Assembly: GCF_900112195.1 (NCBI RefSeq)
Contig: NZ_FOKR01000010.1
Coordinates: 62,001-126,000, forward strand
Reading direction: 5' to 3'
Origin: Butyrivibrio sp. YAB3001
GTDB taxonomy: Bacteria; Bacillota; Clostridia; Lachnospirales; Lachnospiraceae
Length of the DNA: 64,000 bases
Shown here: positions 27,346 through 35,955 of the stretch, in pieces
How the letters are laid out: each line of letters begins with the position of its first letter
Numbering within the stretch: position 1 is the first letter of the stretch
Made by a program: the position numbers and the translations under genes
The notes under the pieces: model-generated
The model's database searches: none
The model's input: only the letters and a program-made list of their open reading frames with translations
Told to the model about the DNA's origin: nothing

Positions 27346-27771
27346 TCAGGTCTTCTTAATGAAACGCTCGCCACATTTCGGACACCTTATCTCTATACGT
27401 CCCTTCCCTTTTGGAACTCGTATCTGCTGATGGCATCCCTTGCAGATGTAATATCTGCTTGTTGCCCTGTCTCTCCACTGTAATACTGCCAGTTTCATAT
27501 ATTTTCTTGGCATTTCCGTCATGCTCATAAACTTCTGATTTTCTGCATATCTCTTAGATATATTTTTGGAAAAAATTCTGAAACATGCATACCCTAAAAG
27601 AGCTACCCATAAAAAATATATTACAGCATTCTGCGCAAACAGATTGATGACCAAAAGGACAAAAGCAGTCATATAACTTGTTCTTGCCATATTATCGAAT
27701 CCGTTTCTCCCATATAAAACCTGCGCCATCCTGCTCTGCAGCAGATATCCAAATTGTCTCATTTTATCCAT
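27346..27771 (-). CDS. Membrane protein with C-terminal zinc ribbon
   Basis: 141 residues. Two adjacent hydrophobic helices (about 32-70), a basic stretch, then a zinc-ribbon-like end with CKGCHQ and CPKCGERF, two CxxC pairs about 20 residues apart. GGAGG seven bases before the ATG confirms the start. It heads a two-gene operon with the membrane J-domain protein. A role presenting membrane clients to DnaK/DnaJ is conceivable because zinc ribbons and J domains cooperate in DnaJ itself, but this is inference. Confidence 0.8.
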   Translation of the reverse strand: MDKMRQFGYLLQSRMAQVLYGRNGFDNMARTSYMTAFVLLVINLFAQNAVIYFLWVALLGYACFRIFSKNISKRYAENQKFMSMTEMPRKYMKLAVLQWRDRATSRYYICKGCHQQIRVPKGKGRIEIRCPKCGERFIKKT

Positions 27772-27823
27772 GGTATTACCTCCGTTCTATCACAAATCAT
27801 AAACCAGAAACCTTAAAAGAACT

Positions 27824-28048
27824 TTAATCTTTCCGGTTTTCTAAATAATCAAGTACACTCATCATAGTTGAAAATGCCAACTTGTACTCTTCTTCACCAA
27901 GGCTTTTATACTTTTCAGCCGTTTTTTCCATCAGGCTGATAGCATTTGTCCAGTCAACATCTGTCATTTCACTATTCTTCTTATCAAGTGTCTTTGAAAA
28001 GGTCCAAAGATCATTACATACATTATAAAAGAGTTTCTGTTGATCCAT
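27824..28048 (-). CDS. Small conserved hypothetical protein
   Basis: 74 residues, soluble, mostly helical (DLWTFSKTLDKK, WTNAISLMEKTAEKYKSLGEEEYKLAF, MMSVLDYLENR). A ribosome binding site (AAGGTAACTGCT) precedes the ATG. I do not recognise the family. It lies between GH3 and the zinc-ribbon/J-domain operon on the same strand, with gaps of 38 and 52 bp, so it may belong to one transcript with them. Confidence 0.65.
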   Translation of the reverse strand: MDQQKLFYNVCNDLWTFSKTLDKKNSEMTDVDWTNAISLMEKTAEKYKSLGEEEYKLAFSTMMSVLDYLENRKD

Positions 28049-28086
28049 AGCAGTTACCTTTACTCATCAGATTTAAACAACATTAT

Positions 28087-30300
28087 TTAATCCAATAGTT
28101 CAAATTCTTGTGAATTCTCAGTTGCACTGTCAAAACCAACGAATACACTAAACTTGCCAGGCTCACTGTCATAAATGTTTGCTGCTGTCCAGAATTTTAA
28201 CATATCATCAGTTATTGCAAAAGAAATTTCAGCTGATTCGCCTGGCTTAAGCGTTATTTTCTTAAAGCCCTTTAATTCTTTTATTGGACGAACTGTACTT
28301 CCTACCATGTCGCGAATATAAAGCTGTACAGTCTGTGTAGCGCATTTATCACCAACGTTGCTTACTTTTACAGTTGCTGTAATCTTATCATCAGGATTGC
28401 TCTTTGTAAGTTTTTCTTTATCAAGTACAACCTCAGATATTTCAAAATCAGAGTAAGTAAGACCATAGCCAAATGGATATCTTGCCTCATTAGGGCAGTC
28501 TAGATATCTTGTTGTAAAAATAGTATCGCCCTCTACAGGCTTAGGTCTTCCGGTATTAAATCTATTATAATAAAGCGGCTCCTGTCCTACATACCAGGGG
28601 AAACTCATTGGGAGCTTACCTTGAGGAGAAACCTTTCCTGTTACAACATCGCATATTCCATGCCCACTTTCAGTTCCCGGTCTCCAGCATATAAGTACAG
28701 CATCTGATTTATCTGCGATTTCATTGAGTTCAAGTGGTCTTCCTGTAAAGATAAGTGTTATAAGCTTCTTGCCCTTTGCGCAAATCTCATTAAACAGGCG
28801 AAGCTGAACTTCCGGAAGAGTTATCCTTGTCTTACTTGTAGACTCTCCTGATTGAAATGCACTCTCACCAAGACAAAGAACAACGGTATCTGCCGAATTT
28901 GCAATCTCAAGCGCTTCTGCAAGGAGTCTGTCATTATCCTCATCAAAAGTATCGGAATGATATGTGGTAAATCCAAGGTCTGAATCATTATCAAGCAGCG
29001 TACAGCCTGCAGAATACTTTATTTTTGTGTCGGTTTCCTTAAATGCTTCTTCAAACGCTGTTCTGAGCGTAACATTCTTGTCCGCATCACAGGTTATTGC
29101 CCATGAACTCTGTGTATTCTTTTCATCTACATATGGTCCGATGAGCGCAATACTCTTACTATTAAGAGGAAGTGCATTGTTTCTGTTTTCAAGAAGTACC
29201 AATGATTTTCTTACTGCATCTAAAGCAAGTTCTCTACTTTCAGGTGAAAAACTTACTTCTTTATATCTTTCAGCTGAAGCGCCATGATATGGGTCCTCGA
29301 AAAGTCCAAGGTCATTTTTGAGTTCCAAAACTCTCAGAACGGCTTCGTCCAACAGTTCTTCTTTTACATTACCTTCTTTTATCAGAGAATCAAGGTAATC
29401 ACTATAACTGTCAGCGCACATGTCAATATCGACACCGGCGTCCATAGCAAGCTTGGCTGCATCTTTTAAATCTTCTGCAAAGCCCCAGTCAACCATTTCT
29501 CCAATTGCACCCCAGTCTGATATAAGCACGCCGTTAAAGCCCATTTCTTTTCTCAGGATATCGCGCATGAGCCACTTATTACCGGATGAAGGTATGCCGT
29601 TTAAGGGGTTAAAAGATGTCATAACAAGGCGAGCCCCTTCACTTATTGGGCGTCTGTATCCATGAAGATACTGGTCTCTTAGCGTATGTTCTGACAATTC
29701 GCAATTATTGTAATCTCTTCCAGCCTCAGCTGCGCCATAAGCTGCAAAATGCTTAACACACGCTGCCACATGATCTTTGTCCGCAATGGAATCGCCCTGA
29801 TATCCCTTTACCATTGCAGCAGCCATGAGCCCGTTAAGATAAGGATCTTCTCCTGTTGATTCAACAACTCTGCCCCATCTGGCATCTCTTACAAGATCAG
29901 CCATCGGAGAAAAAGTAACCTGAACACCATCTGCAGAAGCTTCTTTTGCCTGAACTTCAGCAGCTTTCCTTGATATTTCCGGATCAAATGTTGCTCCCTG
30001 CGCTAGTGGACAGGGAAAAACGGTGTCATGACCATGAATAACATCAAGCATAAATAAAAGCGGTATATGATGCGGATGTTTTTGCATGTAGTCCTTCTGT
30101 ATTGCAATTATTTTATCAGCGCCGTGAAGTCCTAATACGCTTCCTGCCAAATATTTGGACTTCTCAGCTTTTTCCATATCAGCAAGGCCAGTAACCGCAG
30201 CAGATTCTTCATAGGTCTGCCCCGGAACCTGTACAAGCTGCATTATTTTTTCTTCTAATGACATATCAGATAAAAGTGCCAGTAAATCTTCTCTTTTCAT
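28087..30300 (-). CDS. GH3 beta-glucosidase/beta-xylosidase
   Basis: 737 residues, no signal peptide, so cytoplasmic. N-terminal barrel with KHFAAYG, and nucleophile Asp262 in GVLISDWGA. The second domain starts near residue 360 (VLLENRNNALPL) and holds CLGESAFQSGES. A C-terminal fibronectin-III-like domain (about 640-735) carries VQLYIRD and LKGFKKI, as in BglX-type enzymes. It would remove terminal glucose or xylose from imported oligosaccharides. GAGG upstream supports the start. Sugar preference cannot be read from sequence. Confidence 0.93.
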   Translation of the reverse strand: MKREDLLALLSDMSLEEKIMQLVQVPGQTYEESAAVTGLADMEKAEKSKYLAGSVLGLHGADKIIAIQKDYMQKHPHHIPLLFMLDVIHGHDTVFPCPLAQGATFDPEISRKAAEVQAKEASADGVQVTFSPMADLVRDARWGRVVESTGEDPYLNGLMAAAMVKGYQGDSIADKDHVAACVKHFAAYGAAEAGRDYNNCELSEHTLRDQYLHGYRRPISEGARLVMTSFNPLNGIPSSGNKWLMRDILRKEMGFNGVLISDWGAIGEMVDWGFAEDLKDAAKLAMDAGVDIDMCADSYSDYLDSLIKEGNVKEELLDEAVLRVLELKNDLGLFEDPYHGASAERYKEVSFSPESRELALDAVRKSLVLLENRNNALPLNSKSIALIGPYVDEKNTQSSWAITCDADKNVTLRTAFEEAFKETDTKIKYSAGCTLLDNDSDLGFTTYHSDTFDEDNDRLLAEALEIANSADTVVLCLGESAFQSGESTSKTRITLPEVQLRLFNEICAKGKKLITLIFTGRPLELNEIADKSDAVLICWRPGTESGHGICDVVTGKVSPQGKLPMSFPWYVGQEPLYYNRFNTGRPKPVEGDTIFTTRYLDCPNEARYPFGYGLTYSDFEISEVVLDKEKLTKSNPDDKITATVKVSNVGDKCATQTVQLYIRDMVGSTVRPIKELKGFKKITLKPGESAEISFAITDDMLKFWTAANIYDSEPGKFSVFVGFDSATENSQEFELLD

Positions 30301-30430
30301 AAAAACCTCATCAAATAATCAAATTATGTTTTCTTGATACATCATATCCTATCATTACCAATATTTCTATATAAAAAAGAGTTTTGCTTGCGAAAGTATC
30401 GCGCCGAGTGTGGATGTATTTATATTCAAT

Positions 30431-30469
30431 AAAAAATGCCCCCAGCCACTATATGAGTGACTGGGGGCA
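30431..30469 (-). terminator. Terminator of hsp20
   Basis: Perfect GC-rich arms TGCCCCCAG and CTGGGGGCA, extended inward, with the minus strand ending TTTTTTATTG. It starts 9 bp after the Hsp20 stop. The trailing TTTTTTATTGAATA matches part of the dispersed repeat family. Confidence 0.92.
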
Positions 30470-30477
30470 AAACACAT

Positions 30478-30927
30478 TTAGCCTTCTATAGCTATAAGGT
30501 TCTTCTCAGGAATCTTTTCCATTGCTTTCTTAGGGACAGTCAATGTGAGTACGCCATGCCTATAGGTTGCTTCAACATCCTCTTTCTGAACATTCTCTCC
30601 TATGTAGAAGCTCCTTGTCATAGAACCTGCATACCTCTCCTGCCTGATAAGCTTACCCTTCTTGTCATTCTCATCCTTGTCAAGCCCCTTGGCAGCATTG
30701 ATTGTCAGATATCCGTTGTCAAGTTCAACTGTTATCTCTTCCTTCTTGAATCCCGGAAGATCGATTGATACTTCATAATTGTTGTCCTTCTCCCTGATGT
30801 CGGTCTTCATCATCCTGCTCGCATGTCTGCCGTAAAGCTTGCGTTCCATGTTGTCAAAGTCCTTCATGTATGGGAATCCAAACAGATCATCCATAAAGTT
30901 CTCTTCAAAAATACTAGGTGTTAACAT
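30478..30927 (-). CDS. Small heat shock protein Hsp20
   Basis: 149 residues. Variable N-terminus (about 1-35), alpha-crystallin domain (about 40-135) with IDLPGFKKEEITVEL and the closing motif GVLTLTVPK, then a short tail whose last residues (KNLIAIEG) resemble the I-x-I oligomerisation motif. A holdase chaperone for unfolding proteins. AAAGGAGG precedes the ATG. Control is clear: a perfect CIRCE operator overlaps a consensus promoter upstream, so HrcA should repress it. Confidence 0.96.
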   Translation of the reverse strand: MLTPSIFEENFMDDLFGFPYMKDFDNMERKLYGRHASRMMKTDIREKDNNYEVSIDLPGFKKEEITVELDNGYLTINAAKGLDKDENDKKGKLIRQERYAGSMTRSFYIGENVQKEDVEATYRHGVLTLTVPKKAMEKIPEKNLIAIEG

Positions 30928-31051
30928 AATGTGTACCTCCTTTGCACAAAAACAATTGATAAAGTTAACTGTTATTGAGCATTGGGACGGAGGGTTCGGA
31001 TCTAGGAACCTTAAGTTCTATTGGTCTTCTCTGTTCCTTTGTTCTATCTAT

Positions 31052-31080
31052 GGTATAACACAAATTAGCACTCATGTCAA
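31052..31080 (-). promoter_or_regulatory. hsp20 promoter
   Basis: -35 TTGACA (31075-31080), 17-bp spacer, -10 TATACC (31052-31057). The -35 hexamer lies across the CIRCE spacer. Confidence 0.85.
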
Positions 31081-31091
31081 TAGAGTGCTAA
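31065..31091 (-). promoter_or_regulatory. CIRCE operator (HrcA binding site)
   Basis: Perfect match to the consensus: TTAGCACTC, nine bases, GAGTGCTAA. It overlaps the -35 element of the hsp20 promoter, so HrcA binding would exclude RNA polymerase. Confidence 0.97.
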
Positions 31092-31122
31092 CAACATTTT
31101 TAAGTTTCTTTTTAAGTTGCAC

Positions 31123-31155
31123 AAAAAAGCCGCTAATCCTGATAAGCGGCTTTTT
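31123..31155. terminator. Intrinsic terminator, both directions possible
   Basis: AAAAAAGCCGCT, loop, AGCGGCTTTTT. It ends transcription of the minus-strand lipoprotein gene that stops at 31210. Confidence 0.85.
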
Positions 31156-31209
31156 GTAATAATATGCATTTTATTATTTGTTTAATGAATTATAAATTAA
31201 GAATGATGT

Positions 31210-32850
31210 TCATTTAACCACTTCCTGGTAATTTATGATCTCTGCCTCTGAATAATCCTTGAAGAATTCCTGAAGCTTTGTATCATCTGAAACCTGCTCG
31301 TAACCTTTGCCTGCCTCTGTTCCATAAAAGTACTTTGAATTGCCTGCTTCATCATATTCCTCATAAGCTGTTATCAACTCTGAAAGCTTTCCGTCTTTTA
31401 CTTCATATTTAGTTACAAAATGATGACCTGCTACCAGAAGCTTTCCATCCTTGATTGCCAGAGGATTTGCTGTGCCCTGGGACTGAACTTGTCCAAGGAA
31501 TATTATTTTTCCATCTTTGTCATAGCAAAAAGCAGAAGAATCAATAGCTGCCTGATTGCCATCCAGATTGTCATAGCTGCCGCTTGCAACAAGAAGCACA
31601 TCAGTTTCATCAATTGTCACATTGGCATATGCCATCCCCGGATAAAGGCTGTCAACAATCTGGGTAAAAGTATCATATTTAGACATATCAGCCTTTGAAA
31701 AATCAATTCCAGCCACGTACGCTAATGGAGTGTATTCCAAAGTCATCTTTCCCTCTTTTACCCTATCCATTGCAGCATTAAAATCATCCTCAGTCATAGC
31801 TTCCCATTTCATGTCATTATATGCAGTAAACCAAGGACTCTCGGCGTTTTCATTCGCGTCATATTTATACGCAACCTGGCAGAAGAGCTCAGTATCATTA
31901 GGTGTAAGAGTAGAAATGATATATCCGTTTTCAGCAGCTCCACCTGAATACTCATTTAAAATCGCATAATTAGCGTAACCATAGTATCTGTTTCTTGCTG
32001 TTCCGCTTACAACATGAGTTGCCACTCTTTCAACCATAGTGTAAATGTCATAAACAGCTCCATCAAGCTCGCCGCCTGATATGTCACCAATAAAAAGATC
32101 ATCTATTCCGTCGGTATTGATATCAACATACGCATAGCCGATGTTTTCAAATGGCTTATCTGAGTTTGAAACAATAACTGCTATTTCAGGACTCATGCCC
32201 TCTTCTTCTAATTTAGATGCATCCCAGCCTTCATTGATTGCTGTCACATACTTATCAAGAACAGTAAAATACAGGTCCTCACCCTTTGTTCCAGCCTTAT
32301 ATGAAAACATATTCTGGCCAACACCCTGGATATTCGCGATTATGCTGTCAGAAGAATCATAAATCTTTTTATAACTCTCAGGCATATCAGGTTCATTATA
32401 ATCCCACTGGATTTCAGAAGCATACCCTTTTCCGACATTGTAAATCTTGCCATCTGAGGCAAATATCTCGCCCTGCTTAACGTACATGCCCCCCGCATAT
32501 ACTGTGCAGTCCGGTGATACGCCGATAGAAAAAACAAATCCCGGAAAGCCTGAATCTACCACAGCCTTGTCATAAATCTCAATCCTATCGTCGACGATAT
32601 TGGCATAAGTTGTTCCCTTTAGTTCATCAGGAATAGTAACAGTAATAAGGTCTGTAGAAATAATATCATCTGTTATATAATTATTATCTGCAGTCTCATT
32701 TACTGATACATCGCTCTCTTGAACCTGTTCGGCAACAGATTCCTCCTCGCTTGCAGTTTCCGCTGGGATTTCCGTAACTTCTGCCTGCTCTCCACACGCT
32801 GTCAAGAGTAATGTAATACCAATTACTGATGTTAATAATTTCTTCTTCAT
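31210..32850 (-). CDS. Large lipoprotein of unknown function
   Basis: 546 residues. Signal peptide and lipobox (MKKKLLTSVIGITLLLTACG), a Glu/Ser-rich linker, then a globular part with a calcium-loop-like stretch DINTDGIDDLFIGD similar to FG-GAP/dockerin-type loops. Two weakly related halves each contain a phrase on identical lines (YAYVDINTDG and FSKADMSKYD regions). No catalytic motif recognised. The frame opens 14 codons earlier, but GAGGAGGG before the ATG at 32850 fixes the start. Probably an extracellular binding or sensor protein. Confidence 0.8.
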   Translation of the reverse strand: MKKKLLTSVIGITLLLTACGEQAEVTEIPAETASEEESVAEQVQESDVSVNETADNNYITDDIISTDLITVTIPDELKGTTYANIVDDRIEIYDKAVVDSGFPGFVFSIGVSPDCTVYAGGMYVKQGEIFASDGKIYNVGKGYASEIQWDYNEPDMPESYKKIYDSSDSIIANIQGVGQNMFSYKAGTKGEDLYFTVLDKYVTAINEGWDASKLEEEGMSPEIAVIVSNSDKPFENIGYAYVDINTDGIDDLFIGDISGGELDGAVYDIYTMVERVATHVVSGTARNRYYGYANYAILNEYSGGAAENGYIISTLTPNDTELFCQVAYKYDANENAESPWFTAYNDMKWEAMTEDDFNAAMDRVKEGKMTLEYTPLAYVAGIDFSKADMSKYDTFTQIVDSLYPGMAYANVTIDETDVLLVASGSYDNLDGNQAAIDSSAFCYDKDGKIIFLGQVQSQGTANPLAIKDGKLLVAGHHFVTKYEVKDGKLSELITAYEEYDEAGNSKYFYGTEAGKGYEQVSDDTKLQEFFKDYSEAEIINYQEVVK

Positions 32851-32962
32851 TGTTCCCTCCTCATAAGAACCCAATCGCAAGTCTATTAACATTTTTAATT
32901 ATAATTGCCTGTGTCCTACATATGTCCATCAAACGTTTAAGCTAATACATTTTTTTCTTAAC

Positions 32963-33008
32963 AATAATAGAGACGGCTCTTTTTACGAACCGTCCATGTG
33001 CTATTATT
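32963..33008 (-). terminator. Terminator of the EAL-GGDEF gene
   Basis: Outer arms AATAATAG and CTATTATT with an inner GACGG/CCGTC stem. The outer arm overlaps the stop codon at 33007. The T-run is interrupted, so efficiency may be modest. Confidence 0.6.
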
Positions 33009-35559
33009 AAGCTTTTAATGCTTTCTTATTCTGATACATTTCTTCGTCAGCACGCTCAAAAACAATCGAAACACTATCATCTCCATCAAATTTTGATGCA
33101 CCGACAGCAATAACAATATCGCCATTTTCCTTATTTTTTAAATTATTCTGGTTAAAACTCTTTAAGATTGAATCAATGTTGGCATAGTCTTCGCCTTGAA
33201 CAATAACTGCAAACTCATCGCCGCCAATCCTAAAAACAGGGCTATGCATGAAATAATGACATATTATCATGCATCCATCCCGGATGAACTTATCCCCAGC
33301 CTGGTGACCTAAGGTATCATTTACCTGCTTTAATCCGTTTATATCACATACAGCTACAGCAAACGGGGATACATTCTTTCGTTCAATCTGATAATTAAGT
33401 CGTTTCTCGGTATCAGCATAGGCATGTTTATTTTTGATACCGGTTAGCTCGTCGATGTTAGCCTTGTTTTCTGCCGCAAAGATATGTTTTTCATATTCCT
33501 GATCGCGTCTTACTCTTTCCTCTACATCTATGATACCGAAAATAAGCACATTTTTATCATCTTCTCTATTGATATTGGCACGGGTGATGACATGTCTTGG
33601 TTTTCCATTTATCATGAGCCTGTGATGATTTTCAAATAATCCTTTGGTTTCAATCTCATTAAGGACATTTTCCTTGGTAAATGCTGTAATAAACTGATCA
33701 ACATCATCTTTATATATGCCCTGAGGAATTCTTTTTACAACTTCTTCAAAAAAGTTTTCGCCCGCTTCAGGCATACCCATGTCCGAAAGTACGTTAGTTG
33801 GATTGTACCTTACAAAACTGAAGGTATCCAGGTCAATTGTATAGATATAGAGAATGTCTCCGGTAAGAGCACCAATTCTAGAATAAACCTGTCGTTCTTC
33901 TTTAGCCAGATTCACCTCTTCTCTTGCTTTCATCTGCTCATTAACGTTATTAATACCAACGATGATATAGTTGCCCTCGCCACGGACTTTGACAGCTTTG
34001 ATATTTACGTAAATAAGAGCACCACCAATATTTATTTTGGAAAAAGTTGAATAGATGCCCTTCTTACTGATTTCCTGCATTACTTTTTCTTTGGTGAAAT
34101 CTTTTTGCAACTGCTTTTTTTCTTCTTTGGGAACATCAAAACCAAAACTTTCCCTGTAGATGTTAAAGAAATCAGTACCCTTGTTTGTTTCAGATATATC
34201 GCGGCTATCACCATCAGCAGCATATTCTGTATATTCCGCTGTATCCACATTAACAAAGTAAAGAGTAATGTAATCGGACGAAAGAGCTCTTGCCACATAG
34301 TTATAGGTAAGATTATCTACAGCTTTGTCATTTATTGCCAGTACAGCAGCTGCGACTGCAGAAGCACCTGTAACTTGATTATCAGCGATTTTTCTGATAA
34401 AAAGCTGAATACCACGCCCGTCAGACAGTCTATCATCTATAATCACACGCTTTCCATCTTTGGCGCATTTTCTAAGACAGTTAAAAGCATAATACCCCGG
34501 TCCTGGCTTTAACGATTCTAGCGGAATAACACTTTTTTCATAAATATTGAAATGATAATTAGAAAACAATTCCCTAAAACTTTTATTACCGCGGAGAAAG
34601 TATACATTCTGTTCATCAAATGAAAAGATAGCCATTGGCATAGTATCGAAGTAATTGTTCAAGGAAGCGTCATCACCTCTTGAGATGTTCAAATCATACA
34701 GATTCACTTTTCCTATCTTGTCATAGTATTCCATCTCAGCAGGATTCTCAAATCCAATCTGAGTGCCGGTATCATTTCTGTTAATAATGTCTGCCAAAGA
34801 AATAGGCTTTGTATAGTAATAGCCTTGTAGCTTCGTACAGCCAACTTCTTTCAGGAAATCTGCCTGTGCTTTGGTTTCAACGCCCTCTGCCACGGTATAC
34901 ATTCCAAGTGAAAGCGCAGTTTTGATAAGCTCAGTCAGGATAATCTGCCCTGCTGCATGTTTTTCTATCTGATCAACAAAAATCTTATCTATTTTCAGTA
35001 GATCAAATTTGATTTCAAGAAGAATCAGAAGGGATGAATGTCCGCTTCCATAATCGTCCATCCAGACCGTAATTCCTTCTTTTTGGAACCGATTTACCTG
35101 AGTCTTGAAAAATCCCATATCCGAAGAAATAATCTGCTCGGAAAGTTCCACAGATAGTTTATCGCGAGAAAGCCCGGAAGCGTCAATCCTTTTGGCTATT
35201 TCTTTTACCATGTCACAGCATTCAAAGTCTGATTTAGCCAGATTTACCGATTCGGGAACCACAAAAAGGCCGTGCTCCGCCTGCCCGACCATCTTTTTGA
35301 GGACTCTTTCAACAATGTATAGGTCAAGTTTATAGGTAAGTTTTTCTTTTTCTAAAACCGGAAGAAAATCTGCCGGAGTCAGAACACCCCATTCAGGGTC
35401 TTCCCATCTTGCAAATGCTTCCTCGTCTGAAACCCTGCCGCTTTCCGCACGAATGAGTGGTTGATGATAAGCCTTTATCCATTCCTCAGATATAGCTCTG
35501 TCAAGATTTTCGATGATGTACTTGTCTAGATCTTTTCTATTTGCTAATGTTTGAGTCAA
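33007..35559 (-). CDS. EAL-GGDEF cyclic-di-GMP protein (EAL domain first)
   Basis: About 850 residues, soluble. An EAL phosphodiesterase domain leads (about 15-260). Its signature reads EAF, and the other key positions are present: LSVELSE, MDDYGSGHSS, LLKIDKIFVD, VAEGVETKAQ and QGYYYTKP. Two PAS-like sensor regions occupy the middle. The GGDEF domain (about 690-850) has an intact RIGGDEFAV. Most such proteins have the reverse domain order. The start is a TTG at 35559 with AGGAG eight bases before it; the frame continues upstream without a ribosome binding site. A run of nine G lies where the -35 box is expected. Confidence 0.87.
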   Translation of the reverse strand: MTQTLANRKDLDKYIIENLDRAISEEWIKAYHQPLIRAESGRVSDEEAFARWEDPEWGVLTPADFLPVLEKEKLTYKLDLYIVERVLKKMVGQAEHGLFVVPESVNLAKSDFECCDMVKEIAKRIDASGLSRDKLSVELSEQIISSDMGFFKTQVNRFQKEGITVWMDDYGSGHSSLLILLEIKFDLLKIDKIFVDQIEKHAAGQIILTELIKTALSLGMYTVAEGVETKAQADFLKEVGCTKLQGYYYTKPISLADIINRNDTGTQIGFENPAEMEYYDKIGKVNLYDLNISRGDDASLNNYFDTMPMAIFSFDEQNVYFLRGNKSFRELFSNYHFNIYEKSVIPLESLKPGPGYYAFNCLRKCAKDGKRVIIDDRLSDGRGIQLFIRKIADNQVTGASAVAAAVLAINDKAVDNLTYNYVARALSSDYITLYFVNVDTAEYTEYAADGDSRDISETNKGTDFFNIYRESFGFDVPKEEKKQLQKDFTKEKVMQEISKKGIYSTFSKINIGGALIYVNIKAVKVRGEGNYIIVGINNVNEQMKAREEVNLAKEERQVYSRIGALTGDILYIYTIDLDTFSFVRYNPTNVLSDMGMPEAGENFFEEVVKRIPQGIYKDDVDQFITAFTKENVLNEIETKGLFENHHRLMINGKPRHVITRANINREDDKNVLIFGIIDVEERVRRDQEYEKHIFAAENKANIDELTGIKNKHAYADTEKRLNYQIERKNVSPFAVAVCDINGLKQVNDTLGHQAGDKFIRDGCMIICHYFMHSPVFRIGGDEFAVIVQGEDYANIDSILKSFNQNNLKNKENGDIVIAVGASKFDGDDSVSIVFERADEEMYQNKKALKA

Positions 35560-35644
35560 AAATTTGTCTCCTATGAGTGTTAAGTAAATTATCTCTATTG
35601 CAACCCAAACGGTATTACGTCTATATTTTATCACATTTTATTTC

Positions 35645-35653
35645 GGGGGGGGG
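35645..35653. repeat. Poly-G tract (nine G) at the expected -35 position
   Basis: A pure run of nine G in otherwise AT-rich DNA, 86 bp upstream of the EAL-GGDEF start. With a 17-bp spacer from TAAAAT the -35 hexamer would fall at 35648-35653, inside the run. Length changes here would alter promoter spacing. Confidence 0.7.
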
Positions 35654-35811
35654 TACAGCATATGGCAAATCGGGAAAAATATCATAAAAATTTTATTATT
35701 GAACAAAGTTGTTTTGATAGTTTTTTCGACATAGTAAATGACTTTATATACGTTAAATGTATAACATTGTTAAATTCATTTTTTAAATTCCCTGTATATT
35801 GGGCAAAAATA

Positions 35812-35855
35812 AAAATGAATTACACTTTTTGGACCTAAAAAGTGTAATTCATTTT
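35812..35855. repeat. 19-bp perfect inverted repeat
   Basis: AAAATGAATTACACTTTTT, loop GGACCT, then its exact complement. It lies about 100 bp before the sensor-GGDEF gene in a divergent region. T-rich on the minus-strand exit (TTTTTATTTTTG), so it can act as a terminator of antisense reads; otherwise an operator or a leader hairpin. Confidence 0.75.
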
Positions 35856-35955
35856 AAAACGTTCATTTTTTTCTCTAGAAATTCCTTCATGAATGCTTTA
35901 CTGTATGATGTTATAATTAAGTATATCAATTAACGTTTATTCGAGAGGTGATGTA

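Larger units (their letters stand above)
35560..35955. other. Divergent region between two cyclic-di-GMP genes
   Basis: AT-rich, about 395 bases. Contains the poly-G tract, candidate -10 boxes for the EAL-GGDEF gene (TAAAAT, 35625-35630; TATAGA, 35620-35625), and a 44-bp perfect palindrome nearer the plus-strand gene. Confidence 0.6.
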
